A model generated the notes under the pieces. The model had not been told where the DNA came from and searched no databases. It saw nothing but the letters and a program-made list of their open reading frames with translations. The translations under genes were made by a program, and so were the position numbers. 64,000 nucleotides of DNA from Chromatiales bacterium (GTDB lineage: Bacteria > Pseudomonadota > Gammaproteobacteria > Chromatiales > Chromatiaceae): positions 17,405 to 81,404 of the forward strand of contig JANQLO010000011.1 of the NCBI GenBank assembly GCA_028280505.1, given 5' to 3'. Within the stretch, counting starts at the first letter, position 1; every line of letters starts with the position of its first letter. Shown piece by piece: positions 17,737 to 25,959 of the stretch.

Positions 17737-19324
17737 GATTGTCGTCCGTGGCCTGAAAGATGTCGGAGAACCGGGTGGCCAGTGTTTTGCGATCGATTTT
17801 GCCATTGGGGTTACGAGGCAGATCGTCGGCGAAATGAATATGGCCCGGCAACATATACATGGGCAAATGTACCCGGCAGTGAGCAAGTACTTCATCGACG
17901 TCAAGACCGTTACGCGACGCTTGCACGACGAGGACAATGGCTGCGCCCAGTTGCGGATGCGGTGCGCCGAGTGCGACCGCTTGTTCGATACCATCGATCT
18001 GAAACACGATCTCTTCGATTTCACCGGGGCTGACGCGATAGCCGGAAGTTTTGATCATCTCGTCGTTACGGCCGATGAAGTACAAAAACCCCTCGGTATC
18101 TCGTTTGACCCGATCGCCGGACCAAACGGCGATCTCGGGGTTGGGTATACCATCGACTTGCCCGGGTGCCGGTTTGAAGCGAATGTCGGTTTTTTGCTTG
18201 TCCCCCCAATAACCCAGTGCGACGAGAGCTCCGCGGTGAATTAATTCTCCAGGCTCGTCGGCGTCGCATTCACTGCCGTCCGGACGGACGACCATGATGT
18301 CGGCATTGGGAATGGCTTTTCCCATGGATTCCGGTTTGGTGTCGACATGATCGGGCGGAAGATAGGTCGATCGGAACGCCTCGGTGAGGCCGTACATGAG
18401 ATACACCTGAGTATTCGGCAATGCGGCGCGCAGGTTTCTCGTCGTGCCGACCGGCATGGCACCGCCGGAGTTCGTTATGTAGCGCAAGCAATCGACAGCC
18501 TCTTCCGGCCACGGCAGATCGGCAAGCTGATTCCACAATGGCGGTACCGCGGCCAGGCCGGTGACGCCATAGCGGCCGATCGCCCTGATGACGTCACGCG
18601 GCAAGAGATAGTCCATTAACACGACGGACGCACCGACCGAGAAAGCCGTGGTCAACTGACTCAGACCGTAATCGAAACTGAATGGCAGTACCGCCAACAG
18701 GCGATCTTCCATGGTGTTTTCAAGATAGGTCGCGACGCTTTCGGCGCCAGCCAGCATGTTTCGGTGCGACAACACCACGCCTTTGGGTCGACCCGTACTG
18801 CCCGAGGTGTAAAGGATCGCCGCCATATCGGCGTCGATCCGTCGTGTTGTGACACCCGGCGGCTGCGATAACAACGAATGCCAAGAGCCGATTTCGTAAT
18901 GCGGGTTTCCGAAGCCGCCTTCGGGCGGGTCGGCAATTAAGATGACATGCTTTAGATCGGGGCAGTCACGCAGGGCCTCGGCCAGTAGTTGCGTGCGCTC
19001 GGGGCTGGTGATCAGCACCTGAGTCGAACAGTCTTGCAAAATATGGGCGACCTGCTCGGGCTTGAGGATCGGATTGACCGGTACGAAAACGCCGCCTGCC
19101 TCAGCGGCGCCGAACATCGTGATTACCGTCTCGAATTGCTTTGGCAAATAGACCGCAACACGTTCATTGTACTGTACGCCAAGGGTACGCAGGCCGGCCG
19201 CGGCGCGGCTGACCGCATCGCTCAGCGCCCGGTAGCTGAGGGTCTTGTCCTTCAGCAGCAATGCATCGGCATCCGGTGTACGCTGCGCGGCGTGATGAAT
19301 CAGTTGGTGGAGCAAATAGGCCAT
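17729..19324 (-). CDS. AMP-forming acyl-CoA ligase, exosortase A system-associated
   Basis: The 531-residue adenylating enzyme has YTSGSTGRPKGV (ATP/phosphate loop, about 173-184), MYGLTEA (about 314-320), the SGDR hinge region and the NPNGKIDRKTL catalytic Lys near the end. It activates a carboxylic acid as adenylate and passes it to CoA or the nearby carrier protein; the acid is unknown. It is the first gene of a two-gene minus-strand unit with the decarboxylase. Its ATG sits back-to-back with the protease start, overlapping by 2 bp, so its promoter must lie inside the protease N-terminal region. Confidence 0.89.
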   Translation of the reverse strand: MAYLLHQLIHHAAQRTPDADALLLKDKTLSYRALSDAVSRAAAGLRTLGVQYNERVAVYLPKQFETVITMFGAAEAGGVFVPVNPILKPEQVAHILQDCSTQVLITSPERTQLLAEALRDCPDLKHVILIADPPEGGFGNPHYEIGSWHSLLSQPPGVTTRRIDADMAAILYTSGSTGRPKGVVLSHRNMLAGAESVATYLENTMEDRLLAVLPFSFDYGLSQLTTAFSVGASVVLMDYLLPRDVIRAIGRYGVTGLAAVPPLWNQLADLPWPEEAVDCLRYITNSGGAMPVGTTRNLRAALPNTQVYLMYGLTEAFRSTYLPPDHVDTKPESMGKAIPNADIMVVRPDGSECDADEPGELIHRGALVALGYWGDKQKTDIRFKPAPGQVDGIPNPEIAVWSGDRVKRDTEGFLYFIGRNDEMIKTSGYRVSPGEIEEIVFQIDGIEQAVALGAPHPQLGAAIVLVVQASRNGLDVDEVLAHCRVHLPMYMLPGHIHFADDLPRNPNGKIDRKTLATRFSDIFQATDDNHG

Positions 19325-20147
19325 GGGAAAACTGCAACTGTCTGGAAAGCGCGATTATACCTGTAATGTGTTCTTCGGCCTCGGCGCCGGTGGATTGTTG
19401 ACCGCGATTCTGATGGCGTTCGGCGTGCTGTTACCGGGCCCCGCTGTTGCCGCCAGTCTGCCGGATACAATCGACAAGGTGCGCCCCTCGATTGTCGCCA
19501 TAGGCACTTACCTCCCTAGCGGCAGCCCCAGGCAACGGTTTAGGGGGACGGGTTTCGTCGTCGATAATGGTCACTTGGTCGTCACGAACTACCATGTATT
19601 GCCGACCGATCTCGATACGGAGAAGAACGAACAGTTGGGTGTGTTTTCCGGGCGTGGCCGTACGGGGAAATTTCACAAAGCGAAAATCATGGCCGAGGAT
19701 CCCGTGCGTGACCTTGCCGTGCTATACATTTCGCAGCCCCTGTCGGCACTCAAGCTAGCCGGTGACAAACAGGTGCGCGAAGGTACGGAGATCGCCTTTA
19801 CCGGGTTTCCGCTCGGCATGGCGCTCGGGCTTTATCCGGTGACCCATCGGGGTATCGTCTCCGCGATCAGCCCTATGGCGCCGCCACAGCTTGGTGCACG
19901 GGTATTGACCGCCAAGATGATTCGGGCGATGCGCGACCCTTATGACGTGCTTCAATTGGACGCCACCGCCTACCCGGGAAACAGCGGCAGCCCGGTATAC
20001 GATCAGCATAATGGCGAGGTGGTTGGCATCATCAACAGCGTATTCGTCAAGGGTAACAAAGAGGCGGCAATCCAGAATCCATCGGGTATCACTTATGCGA
20101 TACCTGTGCGCTTCGTGCATGAATTGCTCAAGCAGGCGCGTCAATAG
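19323..20147 (+). CDS. Secreted trypsin-like serine protease without PDZ domain
   Basis: The 274-residue protein has a basic N-terminus and a hydrophobic stretch ending in GPAVAA (about residue 44), a signal peptide. The chymotrypsin-fold triad follows: His in VVTNYHVLP, Asp in DPVRDLAVLY and Ser in YPGNSGSPVYD. It resembles the protease part of DegP/HtrA but stops before any PDZ domain, so it probably acts alone in the periplasm. The ATG at 19323 keeps the charged n-region; a GTG at 19368 is an alternative that would free the ligase promoter. It converges on uppP with a 7-bp overlap. Confidence 0.82.
   Translation: MGKLQLSGKRDYTCNVFFGLGAGGLLTAILMAFGVLLPGPAVAASLPDTIDKVRPSIVAIGTYLPSGSPRQRFRGTGFVVDNGHLVVTNYHVLPTDLDTEKNEQLGVFSGRGRTGKFHKAKIMAEDPVRDLAVLYISQPLSALKLAGDKQVREGTEIAFTGFPLGMALGLYPVTHRGIVSAISPMAPPQLGARVLTAKMIRAMRDPYDVLQLDATAYPGNSGSPVYDQHNGEVVGIINSVFVKGNKEAAIQNPSGITYAIPVRFVHELLKQARQ
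19354..19359 (-). promoter_or_regulatory. Perfect -10 hexamer for the acyl-CoA ligase gene
   Basis: The minus strand reads TATAAT at 19359-19354, about 30 bp before the ligase ATG, a suitable distance for a -10 element. No convincing -35 partner was found. It lies inside the predicted signal-peptide codons of the divergent protease. Confidence 0.4.
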
Positions 20148-20941
20148 ACCAGCAAGAGTATCGCGATCCCGAGAAACAAGCGGTAAATCACGAACGGCCA
20201 CATACCCATGCGTTCGATGAAACGCAAGAACAAATGGATGGTTATATAGGCCGCGATACCCGACAGCACGACGCCGAGTGCAAGTGAAGACCAGTCCACC
20301 GGTGCGTTTTGTTCGATCAGATCACGCAGAACCAGGGTCGTGGAGGCAAGAATGGTCGGAATCGACAACAGAAAAGAAAAACGCGATGCGGCGGCGCGGG
20401 TAAGCCCCAACCATAGGCCCGCGGTCATGGTAATGCCCGAGCGAGAGGTTCCCGGGATCAGTGCCAGGATCTGGCTCATGCCGATCACGACGGCATCTCG
20501 CAGCGTGAGATGCTCTATCTCGCGCTCGCGTTTTGCCCGTAAGTCGATCACACCGAGCAATAGGCCGAAAACGATCGTGGTCAATGCGATGACCCAGGGG
20601 GCCCGCAGCTCGCCCTCGACCAAGGATTTCAGCAACAGACCGGCGATGACCACCGGGATGGTGCCGATGATGATGGCCCAACCGAGCCGGCTCTCGGGTG
20701 ATCGCGGTCTGCCGGGCGGCAGGGCGCGAAACCAACCGACGGCGATATTCAAGACATCGCGATAGAAATAGCCGAGCACAGCCAGCAGCGATCCCAGATG
20801 GACCGCCACATCGAACGCCAAACCCTGATCATCGAATCCGAAAAGATGGGGCGCCAGAATCAAATGGCCGGAACTGGAGACCGGCAGGAACTCGGACAGA
20901 CCCTGAACGATCGCCAGGATCAGGATTTGCAGTTCAGTCAT
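20141..20941 (-). CDS. uppP: Undecaprenyl-diphosphatase
   Basis: UppP (BacA) dephosphorylates undecaprenyl pyrophosphate at the periplasmic membrane face, recycling the lipid carrier for peptidoglycan and exported polysaccharides. The 266-residue, eight-helix protein carries both active-site signatures, QGLSEFLPVSSSGHL at residues 13-27 and PGTSRSG at about 163-169. The ATG overlaps the galE stop by 8 bp, so they form one operon. The position next to the XrtA genes fits a role in supplying carrier lipid for the exopolysaccharide. Confidence 0.95.
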   Translation of the reverse strand: MTELQILILAIVQGLSEFLPVSSSGHLILAPHLFGFDDQGLAFDVAVHLGSLLAVLGYFYRDVLNIAVGWFRALPPGRPRSPESRLGWAIIIGTIPVVIAGLLLKSLVEGELRAPWVIALTTIVFGLLLGVIDLRAKREREIEHLTLRDAVVIGMSQILALIPGTSRSGITMTAGLWLGLTRAAASRFSFLLSIPTILASTTLVLRDLIEQNAPVDWSSLALGVVLSGIAAYITIHLFLRFIERMGMWPFVIYRLFLGIAILLLVY

Positions 20942-21926
20942 TACGTTCGGCGAGCTTTCGTTCCCAATTCAATGAGCTGCGGGCGATTTCTTCCAGGTTG
21001 TCGTAGCGGGGTTCCCAGCCGAGCACCTTGCGCACCTTTTCCGCACCGGCGATCAGTGCGGGCGGGTCACCCGCGCGGCGCCCTTCTTCGATGATGTTTA
21101 GCGGTGCGCCATTGACTTTTTGCACAGTGTCAAGCAGCTCGCGAACACTGTAACCATGGCCGTAACCGCAGTTCAGGGTCTGCGAATCTCCGCCTGCACG
21201 CAAGTAATCGAGCGCTTTCAAATGGGCATCGGCCAAATCTTCGACATGGATATAGTCGCGCACGCCGGTGCCGTCCGGTGTCGGATAGTCGGTACCGAAT
21301 ACACAGACGGCCTCACGTTTGCCGACGGCCTGTTCCGCAGCGACCTTCATCAACAGCGTAGCACCGGGCGTCGATTGTCCGATGCGGCCCTCCGGGTCGG
21401 AACCGGCAACGTTGAAGTAACGTAAAATCACTGAGCGTAAATCAGATGCCGCACCCAGGTCGCGCAACATGTGTTCGGTCATCAGTTTCGACATGCCGTA
21501 GGGATTGATCGGTTGTGTCGGTGTGTCTTCCCAGCACTGCTCCGATTCGGGAATGCCGTAGACGGCCGCGGTCGATGAAAAGACGAAGTGTTTGACGCCG
21601 GCCTCAGCGCAACATTCCAGTAGATTGCGGCTGGCGCAGGTATTGTTGCGGTAATACTTCAAGGGATCGGCGACCGACTCGGGTACGATGGTATGAGCGG
21701 CGAAATGGATGACCGTATCGACGTCGTAATCACGCAGAAGCTTCGATACCAAGGTTTTGTCTGCGGTATCGCCCTCGACGAAATCGCCGTAGAGTACGGC
21801 GTCGCGAAAGCCTTTGGAAAGGTTGTCCAGCGTAACCACGCGTTCCCCGCGTTCGCCCAGCTGACGAACCGTGTGACTGCCGATATAGCCGGCGCCGCCA
21901 GTAACCAGAATTGCATTCGAGGACAT
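20934..21926 (-). CDS. galE: UDP-glucose 4-epimerase
   Basis: The 330-residue extended short-chain dehydrogenase has the NAD-binding GGAGYIGSHT (about 9-18), the catalytic Ser/Thr region SSTAAVYG and the YGMSK catalytic Tyr-Lys pair. It interconverts UDP-glucose and UDP-galactose and may also accept the N-acetyl forms, providing sugar nucleotides for polysaccharide. The start ATG at 21926 is preceded by AAGGATTTCAG. It leads a two-gene operon with uppP. Confidence 0.94.
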   Translation of the reverse strand: MSSNAILVTGGAGYIGSHTVRQLGERGERVVTLDNLSKGFRDAVLYGDFVEGDTADKTLVSKLLRDYDVDTVIHFAAHTIVPESVADPLKYYRNNTCASRNLLECCAEAGVKHFVFSSTAAVYGIPESEQCWEDTPTQPINPYGMSKLMTEHMLRDLGAASDLRSVILRYFNVAGSDPEGRIGQSTPGATLLMKVAAEQAVGKREAVCVFGTDYPTPDGTGVRDYIHVEDLADAHLKALDYLRAGGDSQTLNCGYGHGYSVRELLDTVQKVNGAPLNIIEEGRRAGDPPALIAGAEKVRKVLGWEPRYDNLEEIARSSLNWERKLAERND

Positions 21927-22000
21927 CTGAAATCCTTGTGTTGTTATTCACCGAGTTAGGGTGTTTTCGAGCGGCATGATAACCGTTGCGTGTGACGTCT

Positions 22001-22612
22001 TCATTCTCGATCGAAGTCGAGGAATCTCAAATCGGGTGGGGTATCCTCAGTATCTATCGCGACGCAGGCTCTTAAGCCTTCACCAGCCGAAAAACCGACA
22101 CTGAATAACGCGTTGGGATCGACGGGCTCCGCGAATATGCCGCGCCCCAGCGTTTTTTGGCGTGCCTCCAGGCGTGTCCAGAGGTCAAAAAAGAGTGTCG
22201 CCCTGCCGTCGGCCGGGCAGGCCGCTAGCGATTCCAGCTCTGCGGTCGACATCACTCGTCGGGCGAGGCGAATCGGGTCGTCAATCCGGCGCCGGCATTC
22301 GATATCGACACCTACGGCGCAACGGGCATGTACGGCCAGCAACGCCGTGCCGCGTGTATGCGAAAGATTGAATTGCAACGCTGTCTCAGGGGAAATCAGC
22401 CTGGGCTTGCCGCCCGGCGCAGGCGAGAGACCGATGCTATCGGGCTCGACGTCCAAATACCGTGCGAGAATGGCGAGACGTGCCTTGTGGGCTTGCGCAC
22501 GTTGTTTTTCCGTTGACGATTTCAGGTCGATTCGCCAGATATCAAGCGTCTCTCCAGATAATCTCGATGCCGAATCGCCTTGGTGCCAGTGTGCCTCGAT
22601 TTCCCGGTGCAT
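22001..22612 (-). CDS. 4'-phosphopantetheinyl transferase, Sfp type
   Basis: The 203-residue protein has the Sfp-family metal site GVDIE (101-105) and the second motif WTRLEARQK (145-153), where the usual WTRKEA Lys is replaced by Leu while the catalytic Glu is kept; FNLSHT at 81-86 is also typical. It would move phosphopantetheine from CoA to a carrier-protein serine. The exosortase-type carrier protein at 14.6 kb lacks its own transferase nearby, so this is a probable partner. It is divergent from recJ and separated from galE by 74 bp. Confidence 0.86.
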   Translation of the reverse strand: MHREIEAHWHQGDSASRLSGETLDIWRIDLKSSTEKQRAQAHKARLAILARYLDVEPDSIGLSPAPGGKPRLISPETALQFNLSHTRGTALLAVHARCAVGVDIECRRRIDDPIRLARRVMSTAELESLAACPADGRATLFFDLWTRLEARQKTLGRGIFAEPVDPNALFSVGFSAGEGLRACVAIDTEDTPPDLRFLDFDRE

Positions 22613-22690
22613 GAAGGTTCCACGTGTCGCCCGGGCTCATCTTAGCAATCCTTCCTGTTATGCTGGCGACACACGATCATTCGCGAAAAA

Positions 22691-24436
22691 ATGCAAAAGT
22701 CCATCGTTCGCCACGGCCAACCGCATAACCTTGCCGACGATCCTTTACCAGATGGTATGTCGGCGCTGCTGTGGCGAATCTATCGCACGCGTGGCGTTGA
22801 AAAAGTCGAAGATATACAGCGCGATCTGGCGTCTTTGCTATCCCCAACGCAAATGCGGGGCCTGGATGGCGCCGTCGAACTCCTTATCGGGGCATTGCAG
22901 GCTCAAACACGCATCCTGGTGGTCGGGGATTTCGATGCCGACGGTGCCACCAGTTGCGCCTTGGCGGTTTTGGCCCTTCGGGCATTGGGTTATCGACATG
23001 TCGACTATCTGGTGCCGAATCGTTTCACTTTCGGTTACGGCCTGACGCCGGAGATTGTCGAACATGCCAGCGCGCGCGACCCGGAACTGCTGATTACGGT
23101 CGACAACGGCATATCCAGCGTTGCCGGCGTCGCGGCGGCGAACGCCCTCGGCTGGCAGGTGATCGTAACCGATCATCATCTACCGGGTGCCGAGTTGCCG
23201 GACGCTTCAGCCGTGGTCAATCCGAACTTGCCCGGCAACCCGTTCCCGTCAAAGGTACTGGCGGGGGTAGGGGTGCTGTTCTATGTGCTGCTCGGCCTGC
23301 GGGCCCGTCTGCGCACCGAGGGATGGTTCGATGATCAGGGTATCGGTGAGCCGAATCTGGCGGACTATCTGGATTTAGTCGCCCTGGGCACGGTCGCCGA
23401 CGTCGTCGGCCTGGACCGTAACAATCGTATTTTGGTTCATCAGGGCCTGGGACGAATCCGTGCCGGCCGATGCCGACCGGGGATTACCGCACTGTTGCAT
23501 ATCGCCGGGCGCAACCCGGCAAACACTCGGGCGGCTGATCTCGGTTTCGCCGTGGGGCCACGCCTCAATGCCGCCGGGCGCCTGGAGGATATGTCGCTCG
23601 GCATCGAATGTCTGTTGGCCGAAAACCCCGATGAGGCGCATGGGCTCGCCGTCGAGTTGGACCGACTCAATCGCGAGCGGCGCACTATCGAAGCGGATAT
23701 GCAGGCCCAGGCCGAGGCGATGCTCGATGATTGGGCACCCCAGGACGACCAAGCGCTGCCTTGGGGGCTTTGTCTCTATCGAGAAAACTGGCATCCCGGC
23801 GTAATCGGTATTCTGGCGTCGCGCATCAAAGAACGTTGGCATCGACCGGCGATCGCCTTCGCGTCCAATGGCGACGGCACGGTGCGAGGCTCGGCCCGCT
23901 CGATTCCGGGTCTGCACGTCCGCGACGCCCTGGATGAGATCGCCGCCGCGCATCCGCAACTTTTGAGCAAATTCGGGGGACATGCGATGGCCGCCGGTAT
24001 GACGCTGCGAGCCGAGGATTTCGACGCTTTTGCAAAGGCCTTCGATCAAGTCGTTCGGCGTCATTTGACTACCGACGACATGCAGGCGACCCTGCGTTCC
24101 GATGGGCAGATCGAAGCCAACGACCTGCATCTCGATACCGCACGAGCGATTCTCGACGGTGGACCTTGGGGGCAGGGCTTCGAGGAACCTTTGTTCGACG
24201 ATACTTTCGACGTCGTCGATAGTCGAATCGTCGGTGAACGCCATTGGAAAATGGTGCTCGCACCGCAGAATGCTCCGCAGCATTTGGTCGATGCAATTGC
24301 CTTCTATGCAGTCGATGACTTGCCGCAAATGCCGAAACGGGTGCGTGCCGCCTACCGCCTGGATGCCAACGAATGGCAGGGCAGGGTCGATTTACAACTG
24401 CGAATCGAGTATCTCGAAGCAGCGGAGACAGTATGA
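22691..24436 (+). CDS. recJ: Single-stranded-DNA-specific exonuclease RecJ
   Basis: RecJ is a 5'-3' single-strand DNA exonuclease in recombination and mismatch repair. The 581-residue protein has the DHH-family metal motifs GDFDADGATS (about 79-88), VDNGIS and TDHHLPG, then the DHHA1 domain with SRIKERWHRPAIAF and GGHAMAAG, and a C-terminal OB-like part. The length matches bacterial RecJ. The gene overlaps the darP start by 4 bp (ATGA). Confidence 0.95.
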   Translation: MQKSIVRHGQPHNLADDPLPDGMSALLWRIYRTRGVEKVEDIQRDLASLLSPTQMRGLDGAVELLIGALQAQTRILVVGDFDADGATSCALAVLALRALGYRHVDYLVPNRFTFGYGLTPEIVEHASARDPELLITVDNGISSVAGVAAANALGWQVIVTDHHLPGAELPDASAVVNPNLPGNPFPSKVLAGVGVLFYVLLGLRARLRTEGWFDDQGIGEPNLADYLDLVALGTVADVVGLDRNNRILVHQGLGRIRAGRCRPGITALLHIAGRNPANTRAADLGFAVGPRLNAAGRLEDMSLGIECLLAENPDEAHGLAVELDRLNRERRTIEADMQAQAEAMLDDWAPQDDQALPWGLCLYRENWHPGVIGILASRIKERWHRPAIAFASNGDGTVRGSARSIPGLHVRDALDEIAAAHPQLLSKFGGHAMAAGMTLRAEDFDAFAKAFDQVVRRHLTTDDMQATLRSDGQIEANDLHLDTARAILDGGPWGQGFEEPLFDDTFDVVDSRIVGERHWKMVLAPQNAPQHLVDAIAFYAVDDLPQMPKRVRAAYRLDANEWQGRVDLQLRIEYLEAAETV

Positions 24437-24966
24437 CCGAGCAGGCACGAAAAGAGCGACCCAATAAATCCGCGCTCAAACGCGAGTGGCAGGAAAGGCA
24501 GGCTATCGTCGAAAAAATGGCCGGATTGGCACACACTGAATTGGTCCGCCTTGGCGTTGCCGACAAGCTGCGCGATGCGTTGCACGAACTGGCCATGATG
24601 CGCTCGTCCGGCGCACGCAATCGCCAGCTCAAGTACTGCACCAACTTGATCGATCCCGAAGAACTGGCGCCTATCCGTGCGTTCCTCGCCGACCGGCAAT
24701 CGCAGCGTGTCGAGGCCAATCAGCGGTTTCATCAAGCGGAACGTTGGCGTGATCGCTTGATCGTTGAAGGTGACGATGCTCTGGAATCGTTGCTGCAGGA
24801 TTTTCCGCACCTGGATCGACAACATTTGCGTCGGCTCTGTCGGGATGCGTCTCGTGAACGCAAAGACGGCAAGCCGGCCGGCGCAGGACGCAAGCTCTTC
24901 CGCTACCTTAAGGAGACCTTATCGATAGGCGTTTCCTCGGACTCTCATAACGAGTCAGGCCGATGA
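24433..24966 (+). CDS. darP: Ribosome biogenesis factor DarP (YjgA)
   Basis: The 177-residue, highly charged helical protein starts near PNKSALKREW and contains the family elements LIDPEELAPIRAFL and HLDRQHLRRLCRDA. DarP (formerly YjgA) binds the large ribosomal subunit during late assembly. The ATG at 24433 overlaps the recJ stop, and the longer upstream frame was rejected because it reads through recJ. It is cotranscribed with recJ. Confidence 0.9.
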   Translation: MTEQARKERPNKSALKREWQERQAIVEKMAGLAHTELVRLGVADKLRDALHELAMMRSSGARNRQLKYCTNLIDPEELAPIRAFLADRQSQRVEANQRFHQAERWRDRLIVEGDDALESLLQDFPHLDRQHLRRLCRDASRERKDGKPAGAGRKLFRYLKETLSIGVSSDSHNESGR

Positions 24967-25229
24967 TAATCGAATCGTGTTGTTCTGATCTCGGAAGGTC
25001 GTCCGGAAACGCTTTGCTTGTACAATCACGGATCTGAAAGCGTCAAAAAATTAAATACTTAAATACGGCGCGCCTGGATGGCGAATGTAAACTCGCGTAA
25101 TATCGGCAATTATGTTGCGATGCAGCAGGAAAACTAGGACGACCGTCCGTATTGCGGATTGATTTCTATCGTCACTTTCCGTAAATAGGCTATTACTTAC
25201 CAGGCTAACCTCTGACAAACCCTAGCAAA
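24967..25229 (+). promoter_or_regulatory. Leader and promoter region of sdhCDAB
   Basis: This 263-bp gap is richer in A+T than its surroundings, especially around 25045-25075. A TACAAT hexamer at 25020-25025 is a possible -10, but no convincing -35 was found, and the sdhC start has no clear Shine-Dalgarno sequence. It must hold the promoter of the sdh operon, whose control cannot be read further. Confidence 0.4.
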
Positions 25230-25610
25230 ATGACAACCAGTACACGTCGACCGGTACATCTGAACCTGATGAAAATCCGGCTCCCCATCGGGGGCATCAT
25301 GTCCATCATTCACCGCGCCACCGGGGTTTTCATGTTCCTGGCGCTGCCATACCTGATCTATTTGCTCGATCTGTCTCTGGCCGGCCCGGAGGGCTATGCA
25401 CAGGTGGCGGCATCGGTGCATAGCTTCTTTGGCGTGGTGTTCGTGTTTCTGATCATGTGGTCTTTGATGCATCACCTGCTCGCGGGTATTCGCTATCTGC
25501 TGATCGATGTCGATATGGGCGTCGATAAAGAGATGGCGCGAAAGACGGCGCTTGCCGTGGTCGTCGCAGGCCCCGTACTCGGGCTGCTGTTGACCGGAGG
25601 TGTGCTATGA
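25230..25610 (+). CDS. sdhC: Succinate dehydrogenase cytochrome b556 subunit
   Basis: The 126-residue membrane subunit has three transmembrane helices. The RPVHLNLMKIRLP start and SIIHRATGV segment are typical, and the third-helix LMHHLLAGIRYLL segment holds the haem-ligand histidine. SdhC and SdhD together anchor the flavoprotein and iron-sulfur subunits and pass electrons to ubiquinone. The gene overlaps sdhD by 4 bp. Confidence 0.93.
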   Translation: MTTSTRRPVHLNLMKIRLPIGGIMSIIHRATGVFMFLALPYLIYLLDLSLAGPEGYAQVAASVHSFFGVVFVFLIMWSLMHHLLAGIRYLLIDVDMGVDKEMARKTALAVVVAGPVLGLLLTGGVL

Positions 25611-25948
25611 GCCGTAAAGCCTCGGGACTCAAGGCCTGGGCCATTCAGCGTCTTACCGCTATCTATGTCGGCCTGTTCACGCTTTATCTGGTCGCTGTGT
25701 TGCTGTTTTCTGCACCGGAAGGCTATGAAGCGTGGAAGGCCTGGATCGGTGGCCCCCCGGTCAGCGTCGCCTTATTGCTGTTCGTGGTCAGCGTACTCAT
25801 GCATGCCTGGATCGGCGTACGCGACGTATTGATCGATTATGTTCACCCGATCGCGATCCGCGCCACATTGCTGGGGCTGATCGCCTTATCGCTTATCGCC
25901 ATGGGATTGTGGGCCGCTCAGGCGCTGATCCTGGTTCGTCTGGCCTGA
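25607..25948 (+). CDS. sdhD: Succinate dehydrogenase membrane anchor subunit
   Basis: The 113-residue subunit has three transmembrane helices, the AWAIQRLTAIY segment near the N-terminus and the HAWIGVRDVLIDY segment (about 66-78) that lines the quinone site. It overlaps the sdhC stop by 4 bp and is followed by sdhA after 11 bp, which is the standard operon order. Confidence 0.92.
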   Translation: MSRKASGLKAWAIQRLTAIYVGLFTLYLVAVLLFSAPEGYEAWKAWIGGPPVSVALLLFVVSVLMHAWIGVRDVLIDYVHPIAIRATLLGLIALSLIAMGLWAAQALILVRLA

Positions 25949-25959
25949 GAATAAATACA

